Shown here: positions 7,798-14,942 of the stretch, piece after piece
How the letters are laid out: the number at the start of each line of letters is the position of its first letter
Position numbering within the stretch: the first letter of the stretch is position 1
Assembly: GCA_002315655.1 (NCBI GenBank)
Contig: DCHO01000082.1
Span: forward strand, 1-23,042
DNA from: Christensenella sp. UBA1750
Lineage (GTDB): Bacteria; Bacillota; Clostridia; Christensenellales; UBA1750
Direction: 5' to 3'
DNA: 23,042 nt
Translations under genes and position numbers: made by a program
The notes under the pieces: generated by a model
Told to the model about the DNA's origin: nothing
Databases searched by the model: none
What the model saw: the letters and a program-made list of their open reading frames with translations, nothing else

Positions 7798-7826
7798 TTG
7801 AATAAAAAAGGATTTGCTGTTATACT
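7798..7826 (+). promoter_or_regulatory. Promoter of the dha operon, extended -10
   Basis: TTGAAT (7798-7803) and TATACT (7821-7826) are 17 bases apart, with TGT before the -10 box giving an extended -10. A small hairpin, AGGGGC (7841-7846) with GCCCTT (7852-7857), falls near the 5' end of the predicted leader. No convincing CcpA (cre) site was found. Confidence 0.65.
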
Positions 7827-7879
7827 GAAAATGTGCAAATAGGGGCAGAATGCCCTTCAAAAAAGAAAGGAAACACACC

Positions 7880-8869
7880 ATGAAGAAATTTATCAACAAT
7901 CCCGAACTGTGCGAGGAGCAGATGGTACAGGGTCTGGTCAAGGCCTATCCCAAGTATGTGAAGAAGCTGGACTGCGGCAATGTCATCGTCCGCGCCAACA
8001 AGAAGGAAAACAAGGTTGCCTTAATCTCCGGCGGCGGCTCCGGCCACGAGCCCGCCCATGCCGGTTATGTCGGCTGCGGTATGCTGGACTGCGCCGTTGC
8101 CGGTGCCGTGTTCACCTCCCCCACCCCCGACCAGATCTATGAGGGCATCAAGGCCATCGCTACCGATAAAGGCGTGCTCATGATCATCAAGAACTACTCC
8201 GGCGACATTATGAACTTTGAAATGGCGCAGGAAATGGCCGAAATGGAAGGCATCAAGGTGGCCAAGGTTGTGACCAACGATGACGTTGCCGTGCAGAACT
8301 CCACCTGGACCATCGGCCGCCGCGGCGTTGCGGGCACCGTGTTTGTCCACAAGATCACCGGCGCGAAAGCCGAGACCGGCGCTTCCTTGGAAGAAGTTCA
8401 GGCAACTGCGCAGAAGGTTATCGACAACGTGCGCACCATGGGTGTTGCCATCCGTCCCTGCACCGTTCCCGCCGCCGGCGTTCCCGGCTTCACCATCAAT
8501 GAGGACGAAATGGAATTCGGCATCGGCATCCACGGCGAACCCGGCGTGGAGACCCGCAAGCTTGCTCCCGTTGACGAGATCGTGGACGGTCTGCTGGAAA
8601 AGATTCTGGCCGACCTCGACTACTCTTCCTCCGAAGTGGCCGTCATGCTGAACTCCGCCGGCGCAACGCCCCAGATGGAGCTGCTGATTGCTTACAACCA
8701 CGTTGCCGACGTGCTGGCAGCCAAGGGCATCAAGGTCTACAAGTCCTTCGTGGGTGAATACATGACCTCTCTTGAAATGGACGGCTTCTCCATCTCCCTG
8801 CTCAAGCTGGACGATGAACTGAAAGCCCTGCTCGACGCGCCCGCCGACACCCCCGCCTACAAGGCATAA
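7880..8869 (+). CDS. dhaK: Dihydroxyacetone kinase subunit DhaK (substrate-binding)
   Basis: DhaK binds dihydroxyacetone covalently and accepts phosphate from DhaL, making dihydroxyacetone phosphate. The 329-residue chain has the family block LISGGGSGHEPAHAG (48-62), with His56, the active-site Asp109 in NYSGDIMNF, and the hemiaminal-forming His218 in FGIGIHGEPG. These positions agree with the E. coli PTS-dependent DhaK and the protein lacks the fused ATP-binding L domain of single-chain kinases. ATG 7880 is used because AAAGGAAA precedes it; an ATG at 7850 would add ten charged residues and sits inside the leader hairpin. It is the first gene of dhaKLM-HPr-EI, so it belongs to the PEP-dependent type. 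Confidence 0.97.
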   Translation: MKKFINNPELCEEQMVQGLVKAYPKYVKKLDCGNVIVRANKKENKVALISGGGSGHEPAHAGYVGCGMLDCAVAGAVFTSPTPDQIYEGIKAIATDKGVLMIIKNYSGDIMNFEMAQEMAEMEGIKVAKVVTNDDVAVQNSTWTIGRRGVAGTVFVHKITGAKAETGASLEEVQATAQKVIDNVRTMGVAIRPCTVPAAGVPGFTINEDEMEFGIGIHGEPGVETRKLAPVDEIVDGLLEKILADLDYSSSEVAVMLNSAGATPQMELLIAYNHVADVLAAKGIKVYKSFVGEYMTSLEMDGFSISLLKLDDELKALLDAPADTPAYKA

Positions 8870-8881
8870 GGAGACACACGC

Positions 8882-9499
8882 ATGAAAGCGAACGAACTCA
8901 TCCCCATCATGCACGCCATCGCGGCGCGCATCGAGAAGGAAAAGGACTTTTTGACCGAGCTGGACAATGTGATCGGCGACGGCGACCACGGCATCAACAT
9001 GGCCAGAGGCTTTAAGGTCGTGGAGACCAAGATTGACGGCCTTGCCACCCCTGCCGATGTGTTCAAGGTCGTTGGTATGACGCTGGTTTCCACCGTCGGC
9101 GGCGCGTCCGGTCCACTGTACGGCACCGCCTTTATGAAGCTGGCACAGTCTCTGATGGGCAAGGAGGAAATCACCTTAGGCGACTTCCTCCCCGCCTTCC
9201 GTGCCGCCATTGACGGCATCTCCATGCGCGGACGCTCCCATCAGGGCGAAAAAACCATGCTGGATGCCATGATTCCCGCCGCGGAAGCCATGGAAGCCGC
9301 CAACGCCGAGGGCAAATCCGCCAAGGAAGCCCTTGATGCGGGCGTTGCAGCCGCCTGGGCGGGCGTGGAAATCACCAAGACCTACGCCGCCACGAAGGGT
9401 CGCGCCTCCTATGTGGGGGATCGCTCCATCGGGCATCAGGATCCCGGCGCAACCTCGTTTACCCAGATGCTGGAAGAGGTTGCGGGAGGAATCGCGTAA
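8882..9499 (+). CDS. dhaL: Dihydroxyacetone kinase subunit DhaL (nucleotide-binding)
   Basis: DhaL carries a tightly bound ADP that is rephosphorylated by DhaM and passes the phosphate to DhaK-bound dihydroxyacetone. The 205-residue product shows the magnesium-binding aspartates in NVIGDGDHGINMARG (29-43), the phosphate loop GGASGPLYGTA (73-83), the GRSHQGEKTMLDA segment (117-129) and the closing GRASYVGDRSIGHQDPGA (about 174-191), all diagnostic. Length is normal for a free-standing DhaL. Its stop codon is immediately followed by the dhaM ATG, so the two are translationally coupled and probably made in equal amounts. Confidence 0.97.
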   Translation: MKANELIPIMHAIAARIEKEKDFLTELDNVIGDGDHGINMARGFKVVETKIDGLATPADVFKVVGMTLVSTVGGASGPLYGTAFMKLAQSLMGKEEITLGDFLPAFRAAIDGISMRGRSHQGEKTMLDAMIPAAEAMEAANAEGKSAKEALDAGVAAAWAGVEITKTYAATKGRASYVGDRSIGHQDPGATSFTQMLEEVAGGIA

Positions 9500-9886
9500 A
9501 TGGTCGGATTTGTCATTGTTTCCCACTCCGAGCTTCTGGCGCAGGGCGTGTGCGATTTGGCCTCCATGATGGCAAAGGATGTGCCCATGTTCCCCGCTGG
9601 CGGACTTCCCGACGGCGGCCACGGAACCTCCTTTGAAAAGATCGCCTCCGCCATAGAACAGGCCAATCAGGGCGACGGCGTGCTTCTGCTCATGGACATG
9701 GGCAGCGCCGTGATGACCGCCGAAATGGTGCTGGAAACCTACGGCTACACCGATGTAAAAATGGTAGACTGCCCTCTTGTGGAGGGGGCAATCACCGGCT
9801 CGGTGCTCTCCTCCACAGGTGCGTCCATGGAGGAGATCATCGAGGAATTGGCCACCGTTGCCGAACAGAAAAAGTTTGATTTTTAG
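9500..9886 (+). CDS. dhaM: Dihydroxyacetone kinase phosphotransfer subunit DhaM (EIIA domain only)
   Basis: DhaM is a mannose-type EIIA protein that takes phosphate from HPr on a histidine and hands it to ADP held by DhaL. At 128 residues it is the single-domain form, without the HPr and Enzyme I domains fused in E. coli DhaM. The phosphorylated His9 sits in IVSHSELLAQG, followed by the conserved PAGG (33-36), LLLMDMGSA (62-70) and CPLVEGA (90-96) segments. The missing domains are encoded by the next two genes as separate proteins, so the whole relay is retained in split form. The start overlaps nothing but abuts the dhaL stop codon exactly. Confidence 0.96.
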   Translation: MVGFVIVSHSELLAQGVCDLASMMAKDVPMFPAGGLPDGGHGTSFEKIASAIEQANQGDGVLLLMDMGSAVMTAEMVLETYGYTDVKMVDCPLVEGAITGSVLSSTGASMEEIIEELATVAEQKKFDF

Positions 9887-9898
9887 GTTGGATTTTGT

Positions 9899-10156
9899 AT
9901 GCAGACACTTTCATTTACCGTAAAAGACCCCATGGGGCTCCACGCCCGCCCTGCCGGGCTGCTTGTGAAGGAAGCCAAAAAATACGCAAGCAAAATCACC
10001 CTGCACAAGGGCGAGAAGGCCGTGGAAGCCACCCGGCTCATGGCACTCATGGGCGCAGGGATCAAGTGCGGCGAAACCGTAACCGTTACCATCGAGGGTG
10101 CAGACGAGGCAACCGCCGCGCAGGAGCTTGCCGTTTTCTTTGAACAGAACTGCTAA
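9899..10156 (+). CDS. ptsH: HPr-like phosphocarrier dedicated to DhaM, lacking Ser46
   Basis: The 85-residue protein is a complete HPr: the phosphorylated His15 lies in GLHARPAG, and length and secondary-structure pattern match the family. In Gram-positive HPr, Ser46 is the target of HPr kinase and mediates catabolite repression; aligning through LHARPA and the LM..MG segment places Arg46 here (EATRLMALMGAG). This replacement suggests a carrier that serves the DhaM relay but does not enter HPrK/CcpA signalling. That is inference; a second, canonical HPr would be expected elsewhere in the genome. The gene lies between dhaM (12-base gap) and the Enzyme I gene (16-base gap). Confidence 0.93.
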   Translation: MQTLSFTVKDPMGLHARPAGLLVKEAKKYASKITLHKGEKAVEATRLMALMGAGIKCGETVTVTIEGADEATAAQELAVFFEQNC

Positions 10157-10172
10157 ACACTTGGAGATATGC

Positions 10173-11786
10173 ATGATCGAACTTCACGGAACCGGGGTGT
10201 CCTCCGGCATTGCCATCGGGCAGATGGTCGCCTTTTCCGAAGGGAAGGAAACCGTTTCCCGAAATATCGGTACCCCCGAACAGGAATGGAATGATTTTTT
10301 ATCGGCACAGGAAATCACCTGTGCCGAATTGTCGCATTTGGCAGAAAAAGCCCGAAAAGACGCCGGGGACGAAGCCGCGCTGCTCTTTGAGACCCATTGC
10401 GAGATGGCGCAGGACCCGGACTTCTGCGACTGCATAAAGGAGCTTACAGACAGCGGCAAGGACGCGGTCTCCGCCGTCATGGAAGCCGGCGAGCAGTTCG
10501 CTGCCATGTTTGAGAGCATGGACGATGCCTACACGAAAGAGCGTGCCGCAGACATTCGGGATGTGGCCAGCCGCATCTGCCGCATCCTGCGCGGGGAATC
10601 AGAGGATTTCGCCTTATCCGCGCCGTCTGTCGTCATAGCGGAAGACCTCTCCCCTTCCCAGACCATGCAGTTGGACAAATCCCTGCTCCTTGGCTTTGCC
10701 ACGCGCAAGGGTTCGCCCGTCAGCCATACCGCCATTCTCTCCCGCATCTTAGGCATCCCCGCCATTGTGGGTCTTGGTGATAAATTGCTGTCCGATTTTG
10801 CCGGAAAATGCGGGATTTTAGACGGCATAGAAGGCAAGCTGATTATTGAGCCCGATACAGAAACCTTAACTTATTATAATGAAACGAAGGCCGCCTTCGA
10901 TGCTGAAAAAGCGGGCTTGTCCGCCCTCATCGGCAAGGAGACCGTCACAAAATCGGGCAAAAGAACAAAGCTCTATTGCAACATCGGTTCGCCCTCCGAT
11001 GTGGATAAGGTGCTTTCCAACGACGGCGAGGGCATCGGGCTGTTCCGCAGCGAGTTCCTGTTCTTAGGAAGGGATTCCGCACCCACCGAGGACGAGCAGT
11101 TCGAGGCCTACAAGAGCGTGCTGGAAAAGATGGACGGCAAGCCTGTTATCGTGCGCACCATGGACATCGGCGCGGACAAAAAGGCCGACTATTTAGGACT
11201 TTCCGATGAAGAAAATCCCGCGTTAGGTCTGCGCGGTCTGCGCCTGTCCCTGGAGCACCCTGACTGGTTCAAGCGTCAGCTTCGCGCCCTGTACCGCGCC
11301 TCGGTCTACGGCAATCTCTCCGTCATGTTCCCCATGGTCGCAAACGTGTGGGAAGTGGAAAAGGCGAAAGACCTCTGCCGCGAGGTGCAAATTGAGCTTA
11401 AAATGAGCGGCATCCCCTATTGTAATACCGTCAAATTGGGCATCATGATCGAGACCCCCGCCGCCGCGCTCATAAGCGGAGAATTGGCAAAAATCGTGGA
11501 CTTCTTCTCCGTCGGAACCAACGACTTGACCCAGTACACGCTTGCCTGTGACCGGCAAAACGGCAGCATTGCGCCGCACCTTGACCCGCACCACCCGGCG
11601 ATCCTCTCTCTGCTTAAAATGATTGCGGAAAACGCGCATCAGGCGGGCATCCCGGTTGGCATCTGCGGCGAGCTGGGCGCGGACGAAAGCCTCACCGAGT
11701 TCTTCCTTGCAATCGGCATCGACGAGCTTTCCGTCAGCCCCTCTTGCGTCCTTCCCCTGCGCAAAAACATACGAAATCAGGCATAA
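10173..11786 (+). CDS. ptsI: PTS Enzyme I (PEP-protein phosphotransferase), part of the dha relay
   Basis: Enzyme I autophosphorylates with PEP and phosphorylates HPr. The 537-residue protein has the HPr-binding and phosphohistidine domain with His185 in GSPVSHTAILSRILGIPAIVG (180-200), the PEP-barrel arginines in GIGLFRSEFLF (about 287-297) and VRTMDIGADK (327-336), the GLRGLRLSL and MFPMVANVWE segments, the metal site MIETPAA (425-431), SVGTNDLTQYTLACDR (446-461), and catalytic Cys498 in PVGICGELGAD. It is about 35 residues shorter than housekeeping Enzyme I, with most loss in the N-terminal helical part and the C-terminal tail. The SPVSH loop replaces the usual GGRTSH. ATG 10173 follows TTGGAGA; an upstream frame extension would overlap the HPr gene. 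Confidence 0.94.
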   Translation: MIELHGTGVSSGIAIGQMVAFSEGKETVSRNIGTPEQEWNDFLSAQEITCAELSHLAEKARKDAGDEAALLFETHCEMAQDPDFCDCIKELTDSGKDAVSAVMEAGEQFAAMFESMDDAYTKERAADIRDVASRICRILRGESEDFALSAPSVVIAEDLSPSQTMQLDKSLLLGFATRKGSPVSHTAILSRILGIPAIVGLGDKLLSDFAGKCGILDGIEGKLIIEPDTETLTYYNETKAAFDAEKAGLSALIGKETVTKSGKRTKLYCNIGSPSDVDKVLSNDGEGIGLFRSEFLFLGRDSAPTEDEQFEAYKSVLEKMDGKPVIVRTMDIGADKKADYLGLSDEENPALGLRGLRLSLEHPDWFKRQLRALYRASVYGNLSVMFPMVANVWEVEKAKDLCREVQIELKMSGIPYCNTVKLGIMIETPAAALISGELAKIVDFFSVGTNDLTQYTLACDRQNGSIAPHLDPHHPAILSLLKMIAENAHQAGIPVGICGELGADESLTEFFLAIGIDELSVSPSCVLPLRKNIRNQA

Positions 11787-11788
11787 AC

Positions 11789-13141
11789 ATGAAACCTTGG
11801 AGCATTACAACCGCCCTTTGCGCCCCGCAGATTTCCTTTGCCGTGGAGCAATTATCCGCGCTCATTCAGAAGCACACCGGCGTGCAGCCTGTTCTTACCG
11901 CCAAGGCAACGCCGCCCTGCATCGCGCTTGCCCTTGACGAAACGCTGAATCCCGGCGTGTATCATCTGAATATCACCAAAGAGCAGGTCGTGACCCTATC
12001 CGGGCAGGACGAGACCGCACTTCTGCACGGCTGCATGGATTTCATCAACGTCTTTCTGCCCAACGTGTCGCTCTCCCATTCCCATGCTTCCCCGTACTTC
12101 TTCCACCCCGTTTTCCGGGATTTCGACATCCCCGAGACCGATTTCACAAGCATTCCCGCCGTTCCCCGACGCGGGCTGTGGATGTGGGGACACTGCATCT
12201 ACGACTACCGCGCCATGTTCACAAAGATGGCGATGCTCAAGCTCAACGAAATCATCATCTGGAACGATTTTCTGCCTGTCAATTCCCGCGAAGTCGTGCA
12301 GTTTGCGCACAATTTGGGTATCAAGGTGATTTGGGGCACGCCTTGGGGCTGGGACACCGGCACTACGAAAATCGACATTTCCGATGAAAAAGCTCTTGCG
12401 CAAGCCGCCGATTCGGTGTTTGCGACCTTTGAAACCACCTACGCCTCCTGCGGCGCGGACGGCATCTATTTCCAGAGCTTCACTGAAACTTCCTCCGACA
12501 CATTAAACGGCAAGCCCATTGCGCAGACCGTGGTGGAGTTCGTCAATTCCATTGCCGCCCGTATCTTGGAAAAGCACCCCAACCAGCTTCTGCAGTTCGG
12601 GCTTCACGCAACCTCCGTTAAGAACAAGCTGGAATTTATCGCCCTGGTCGATCCGCGCATCGAGATTATATGGGAGGACTGCGGCGCGTTCCCCTACGCC
12701 TACGACCCCACAAAATTGGAGGGCATCGAGGAAACCGCGGAATTTACCGAAAAAATGCTCTCTTTGCGGCAAACCGGCGGCACCGGCGCGGTGATGAAGG
12801 GCATGATCGCCCTCAACTGGCCTGAATTTTTTCACCAGAGAGGCCCCTATCTCTTAGGCTGCGCGGATGAGGACACCATGCAAAAGAAGCTGAACATTGC
12901 CGCACCCGTATGGCGTTATCTGCAATCTGAATGGATGAAAAACGGCGGCATTGCGCAAAAGACCATTTCCCAATTTGCCGCAACGCCTTGCGCCTTATAC
13001 GCCTTAGCCGAGGACGGTGTGATTGAAAAAGGAATGCCGCTGCCTGTCGCCCTCTTTGCACAGATGCTCTGGAACCCGAGCGAGGATTTCCCTGAGCTGC
13101 TGCGCTCCGTTTCCCTGCGCCCCGATGTAAAACTCTACTAA
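11789..13141 (+). CDS. GH20/GH67-like TIM-barrel protein, function unknown
   Basis: This 450-residue protein is not a member I can name with certainty. Residues 1-115 look like the small alpha/beta domain that precedes the barrel in beta-hexosaminidases and alpha-glucuronidases: the segment NPGVYHLNITKEQVVTLSG followed by ALLHGCMDFINV matches its usual strand and helix pattern. The barrel then opens with RRGLWMWGHCIYDYRAMFTKMAMLKLNEIIIWND (127-160), continues with GIKVIWGTPWGWDTG (about 177-191) and DGIYFQSFTET (about 226-236), and IEIIWEDCG. Several Trp residues and acidic positions are compatible with a sugar site, but the typical GH20 Asp-Glu pair is not obvious. No signal peptide. It follows the Enzyme I stop by two bases and ends at the operon terminator, so it is co-expressed with the dihydroxyacetone kinase. 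Confidence 0.55.
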   Translation: MKPWSITTALCAPQISFAVEQLSALIQKHTGVQPVLTAKATPPCIALALDETLNPGVYHLNITKEQVVTLSGQDETALLHGCMDFINVFLPNVSLSHSHASPYFFHPVFRDFDIPETDFTSIPAVPRRGLWMWGHCIYDYRAMFTKMAMLKLNEIIIWNDFLPVNSREVVQFAHNLGIKVIWGTPWGWDTGTTKIDISDEKALAQAADSVFATFETTYASCGADGIYFQSFTETSSDTLNGKPIAQTVVEFVNSIAARILEKHPNQLLQFGLHATSVKNKLEFIALVDPRIEIIWEDCGAFPYAYDPTKLEGIEETAEFTEKMLSLRQTGGTGAVMKGMIALNWPEFFHQRGPYLLGCADEDTMQKKLNIAAPVWRYLQSEWMKNGGIAQKTISQFAATPCALYALAEDGVIEKGMPLPVALFAQMLWNPSEDFPELLRSVSLRPDVKLY

Positions 13142-13143
13142 AT

Positions 13144-13172
13144 AAAGCCCCGACCGATTTGGTTGGGGCTTT
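13144..13172. terminator. Bidirectional terminator between the dha operon and the HD-GYP gene
   Basis: AAAGCCCCGACC (13144-13155) and GGTTGGGGCTTT (13161-13172) form a 12-pair stem with one G-T pair and a 5-base loop. T-rich stretches follow on both strands, so it can serve the two convergent genes. Confidence 0.85.
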
Positions 13173-13175
13173 GCT

Positions 13176-14786
13176 TTACAGGTCTGTGTTTTCCAAGCCT
13201 TGCAGGAAGGCATCCACGATTTTCGGATCAAGGTGCGTGCCGCTGCTCTCGCTGATGATGCGCCGGGCTTCCTCCTTTTCCATGGCGGGCTTGTAGCAGC
13301 GCGGGGAGCGCAGCGCGTCATACACATCCGCCACGGCTACGATGCGGGCGCACAGCGGAATATTCTCCCCCCAAAGTCCGCCGGGATAGCCGCTGCCGTC
13401 CCACTTCTCGTGGTGGCACAGGGCAACCTCCTTGGCCATGTCCACATATTTGTCGGATTCCACGCCGCGCACGGTCTGCTCCACAATGCCCTCCCCCAAG
13501 CGCGCATGGGTTTTGATCACCTCATATTCCTCCGGTGTGAGCCGATCCGGTTTAAGCAGAATGCTGTCCGGGATGGAAATTTTACCGATGTCGTGCAGCG
13601 GCGCGGCGTCCAGCAGATGCGTCACATATTCATCGGTCAGAATGTCGGTATATACGCCGTTTTTGCGCAGATTATCAATGGCGATCTGGGCAAACTCGCC
13701 GATGCGTTTGATGTGCTCGCCCGTAGAGGAATCCCGCGCATCCACAATGTCGGAAAAGCTCGCAATGACCTTGCGCTGCATATGCTGCAATTCCTCCACA
13801 CGCGCCTGCACGTCCCGTTCCAGACGCTGGGAATAGGTGTAGGAATCGGTAATGTCAATGAGCTCGATGGTGTGCCCGTACAGGCGGCCGGAATCGGTGA
13901 CTGCCTGCTTCCGAACGGAAAAAACCCGATCTTTTTTCTCCAGCACCGTGCGACCGTCCGGCAGGTCAATCAACTCGTTCAGCGTCAGTGTCCCATTCAG
14001 CAGTTTGTCCGTCACCTTGTTAGTGTAGGTGATGTTCTGCCGCTCATCCAGCACCAGCAGCCCCGAATAGGCGCCTTTGAGCGCCTGTTCCTTTGCCTGT
14101 GACAAGGCATTGAACAGTTCATATTTTCCAAATAACACCAGCAGGAACAGCGCGCCCACGAAGCAGCCGAACATGGTGGAATCGTAGCCGTTGGTCACCC
14201 CCGCCAGATACAGCCCGTAGCCGATCATCGCCGCCAGCAGCATTCCGAAGATATAGAAGACCTGCTGCCGCTCTGCGGTTTCTTTTGCAATACGGTATTC
14301 CCGCACAGCCATAATCAGCACGGCGACCAAGGTGACAACCATGGTGGCCATATAAAGATAATACAGCGGCCCATGCCCCAGCACAAGGCAGGAGAAGCCA
14401 CGGCTCATGTCATACTCAACCGAGGAATAATACAGGTGATGCCAGCCGTTCGTAAACACGATGGCAGAGAGGATTCCGGCATAAACCGACAGACCGAGCA
14501 TCAGTTTTTTCCCGATTTTCACCCGGCAGTATTCCGCCGCGAACAAAAAGGTGGTGAGCAGAGAAAACGGCTTGCCCAGATAGGAAACATAACAGCCGGT
14601 CAGCGCGACCTCGCCGCAGGGCGCGGTCATTTCTATTAAATATCCGACCATCATCACGATGGTGGAGACGGAGAGCACAATCAGCTCCACCTGAATCCGT
14701 GACGGGCTTTGCTGGGCAACATAGAGGGCTTCCGCAACCAGAATGCAAATCGCCGCAATCTGCACGGCAGCGATGAAGGTAAACAT
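13176..14786 (-). CDS. Membrane 7TM-PAS-HD-GYP signalling protein (probable c-di-GMP phosphodiesterase)
   Basis: The 536-residue protein combines a sensor and an output domain. Residues 1-220 contain about seven hydrophobic helices like the 7TM region found before histidine kinases. Residues about 238-320 are a PAS-like domain (GAYSGLLVLDERQNITYTN), then a short coiled coil (SQRLERDVQARVEELQHMQRK). The C-terminal half is an HD-GYP domain: GEHIKRIGEFA, the metal pair in PLHDIGK (about 396-402), and HHEKWDGSGYPGG (about 458-470) with an intact GYP signature. Such proteins hydrolyse cyclic di-GMP, often in response to a ligand or redox cue. ATG 14786 is chosen because GAAGG lies nine bases upstream; a TTG at 14792 would sit three bases from it. 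No diguanylate cyclase (GGDEF) partner is in the window. Confidence 0.92.
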   Translation of the reverse strand: MFTFIAAVQIAAICILVAEALYVAQQSPSRIQVELIVLSVSTIVMMVGYLIEMTAPCGEVALTGCYVSYLGKPFSLLTTFLFAAEYCRVKIGKKLMLGLSVYAGILSAIVFTNGWHHLYYSSVEYDMSRGFSCLVLGHGPLYYLYMATMVVTLVAVLIMAVREYRIAKETAERQQVFYIFGMLLAAMIGYGLYLAGVTNGYDSTMFGCFVGALFLLVLFGKYELFNALSQAKEQALKGAYSGLLVLDERQNITYTNKVTDKLLNGTLTLNELIDLPDGRTVLEKKDRVFSVRKQAVTDSGRLYGHTIELIDITDSYTYSQRLERDVQARVEELQHMQRKVIASFSDIVDARDSSTGEHIKRIGEFAQIAIDNLRKNGVYTDILTDEYVTHLLDAAPLHDIGKISIPDSILLKPDRLTPEEYEVIKTHARLGEGIVEQTVRGVESDKYVDMAKEVALCHHEKWDGSGYPGGLWGENIPLCARIVAVADVYDALRSPRCYKPAMEKEEARRIISESSGTHLDPKIVDAFLQGLENTDL

Positions 14787-14835
14787 TCCCAAGTGCCTTC
14801 TTTCTGAAAATCAAAATCAAAAATATGTTATTTCT

Positions 14836-14864
14836 ATTTTACACGAAACGGATGCCTTCATCAA
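14836..14864 (-). promoter_or_regulatory. Promoter of the HD-GYP gene
   Basis: Minus-strand TTGATG (14859-14864) and TAAAAT (14836-14841) are 17 bases apart. Its -35 box is separated by only eight bases from that of the divergent esterase promoter, so polymerase binding at the two is likely to be mutually exclusive. Confidence 0.6.
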
Positions 14865-14872
14865 GTCTTTTG

Positions 14873-14901
14873 TTGTTTTTTGAGAAATTTTGTGCTATAT
14901 T
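14873..14901 (+). promoter_or_regulatory. Promoter of the GxDLY/SGNH esterase gene
   Basis: TTGTTT (14873-14878) and TATATT (14896-14901) are 17 bases apart, giving an expected start near 14908, immediately before the AAGGAG and hairpin described separately. Confidence 0.55.
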
Positions 14902-14909
14902 CCCGTTTG

Positions 14910-14942
14910 AAGGAGCACCGCATACAAGCGGTGAAATAACTT
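14910..14942 (+). promoter_or_regulatory. Hairpin between two possible Shine-Dalgarno elements
   Basis: AAGGAG (14910-14915) lies 27 bases before the ATG at 14943, too far for a normal ribosome binding site. A perfect hairpin, CACCGC (14916-14921), 6-base loop, GCGGTG (14928-14933), fills the gap. When folded it would leave nine bases between AAGGAG and ATG. Alternatively GGTGA (14930-14934), eight bases from ATG, is the real site and is masked by CACC in the stem. Either way start access looks structure-dependent. Confidence 0.5.

Noticed and set aside
6786..7805. 339-residue open frame antisense to the GH5 gene
   Set aside because: It is the codon shadow of the GH5 frame, has no start signals and extends across the GH5 promoter.
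7826..7840. Possible CcpA (cre) site TGAAAATGTGCA after the dha -10 box
   Set aside because: It lacks the central CG of the cre consensus and is not palindromic.
8021..8989. 322-residue open frame antisense to dhaK/dhaL
   Set aside because: It lies opposite two certain genes, is rich in His, Gly and Val from mirrored codons, has no ribosome binding site and matches no family pattern.
13200..14102. 300-residue open frame antisense to the HD-GYP gene
   Set aside because: The opposite strand encodes unmistakable HD-GYP motifs, and this frame has none.
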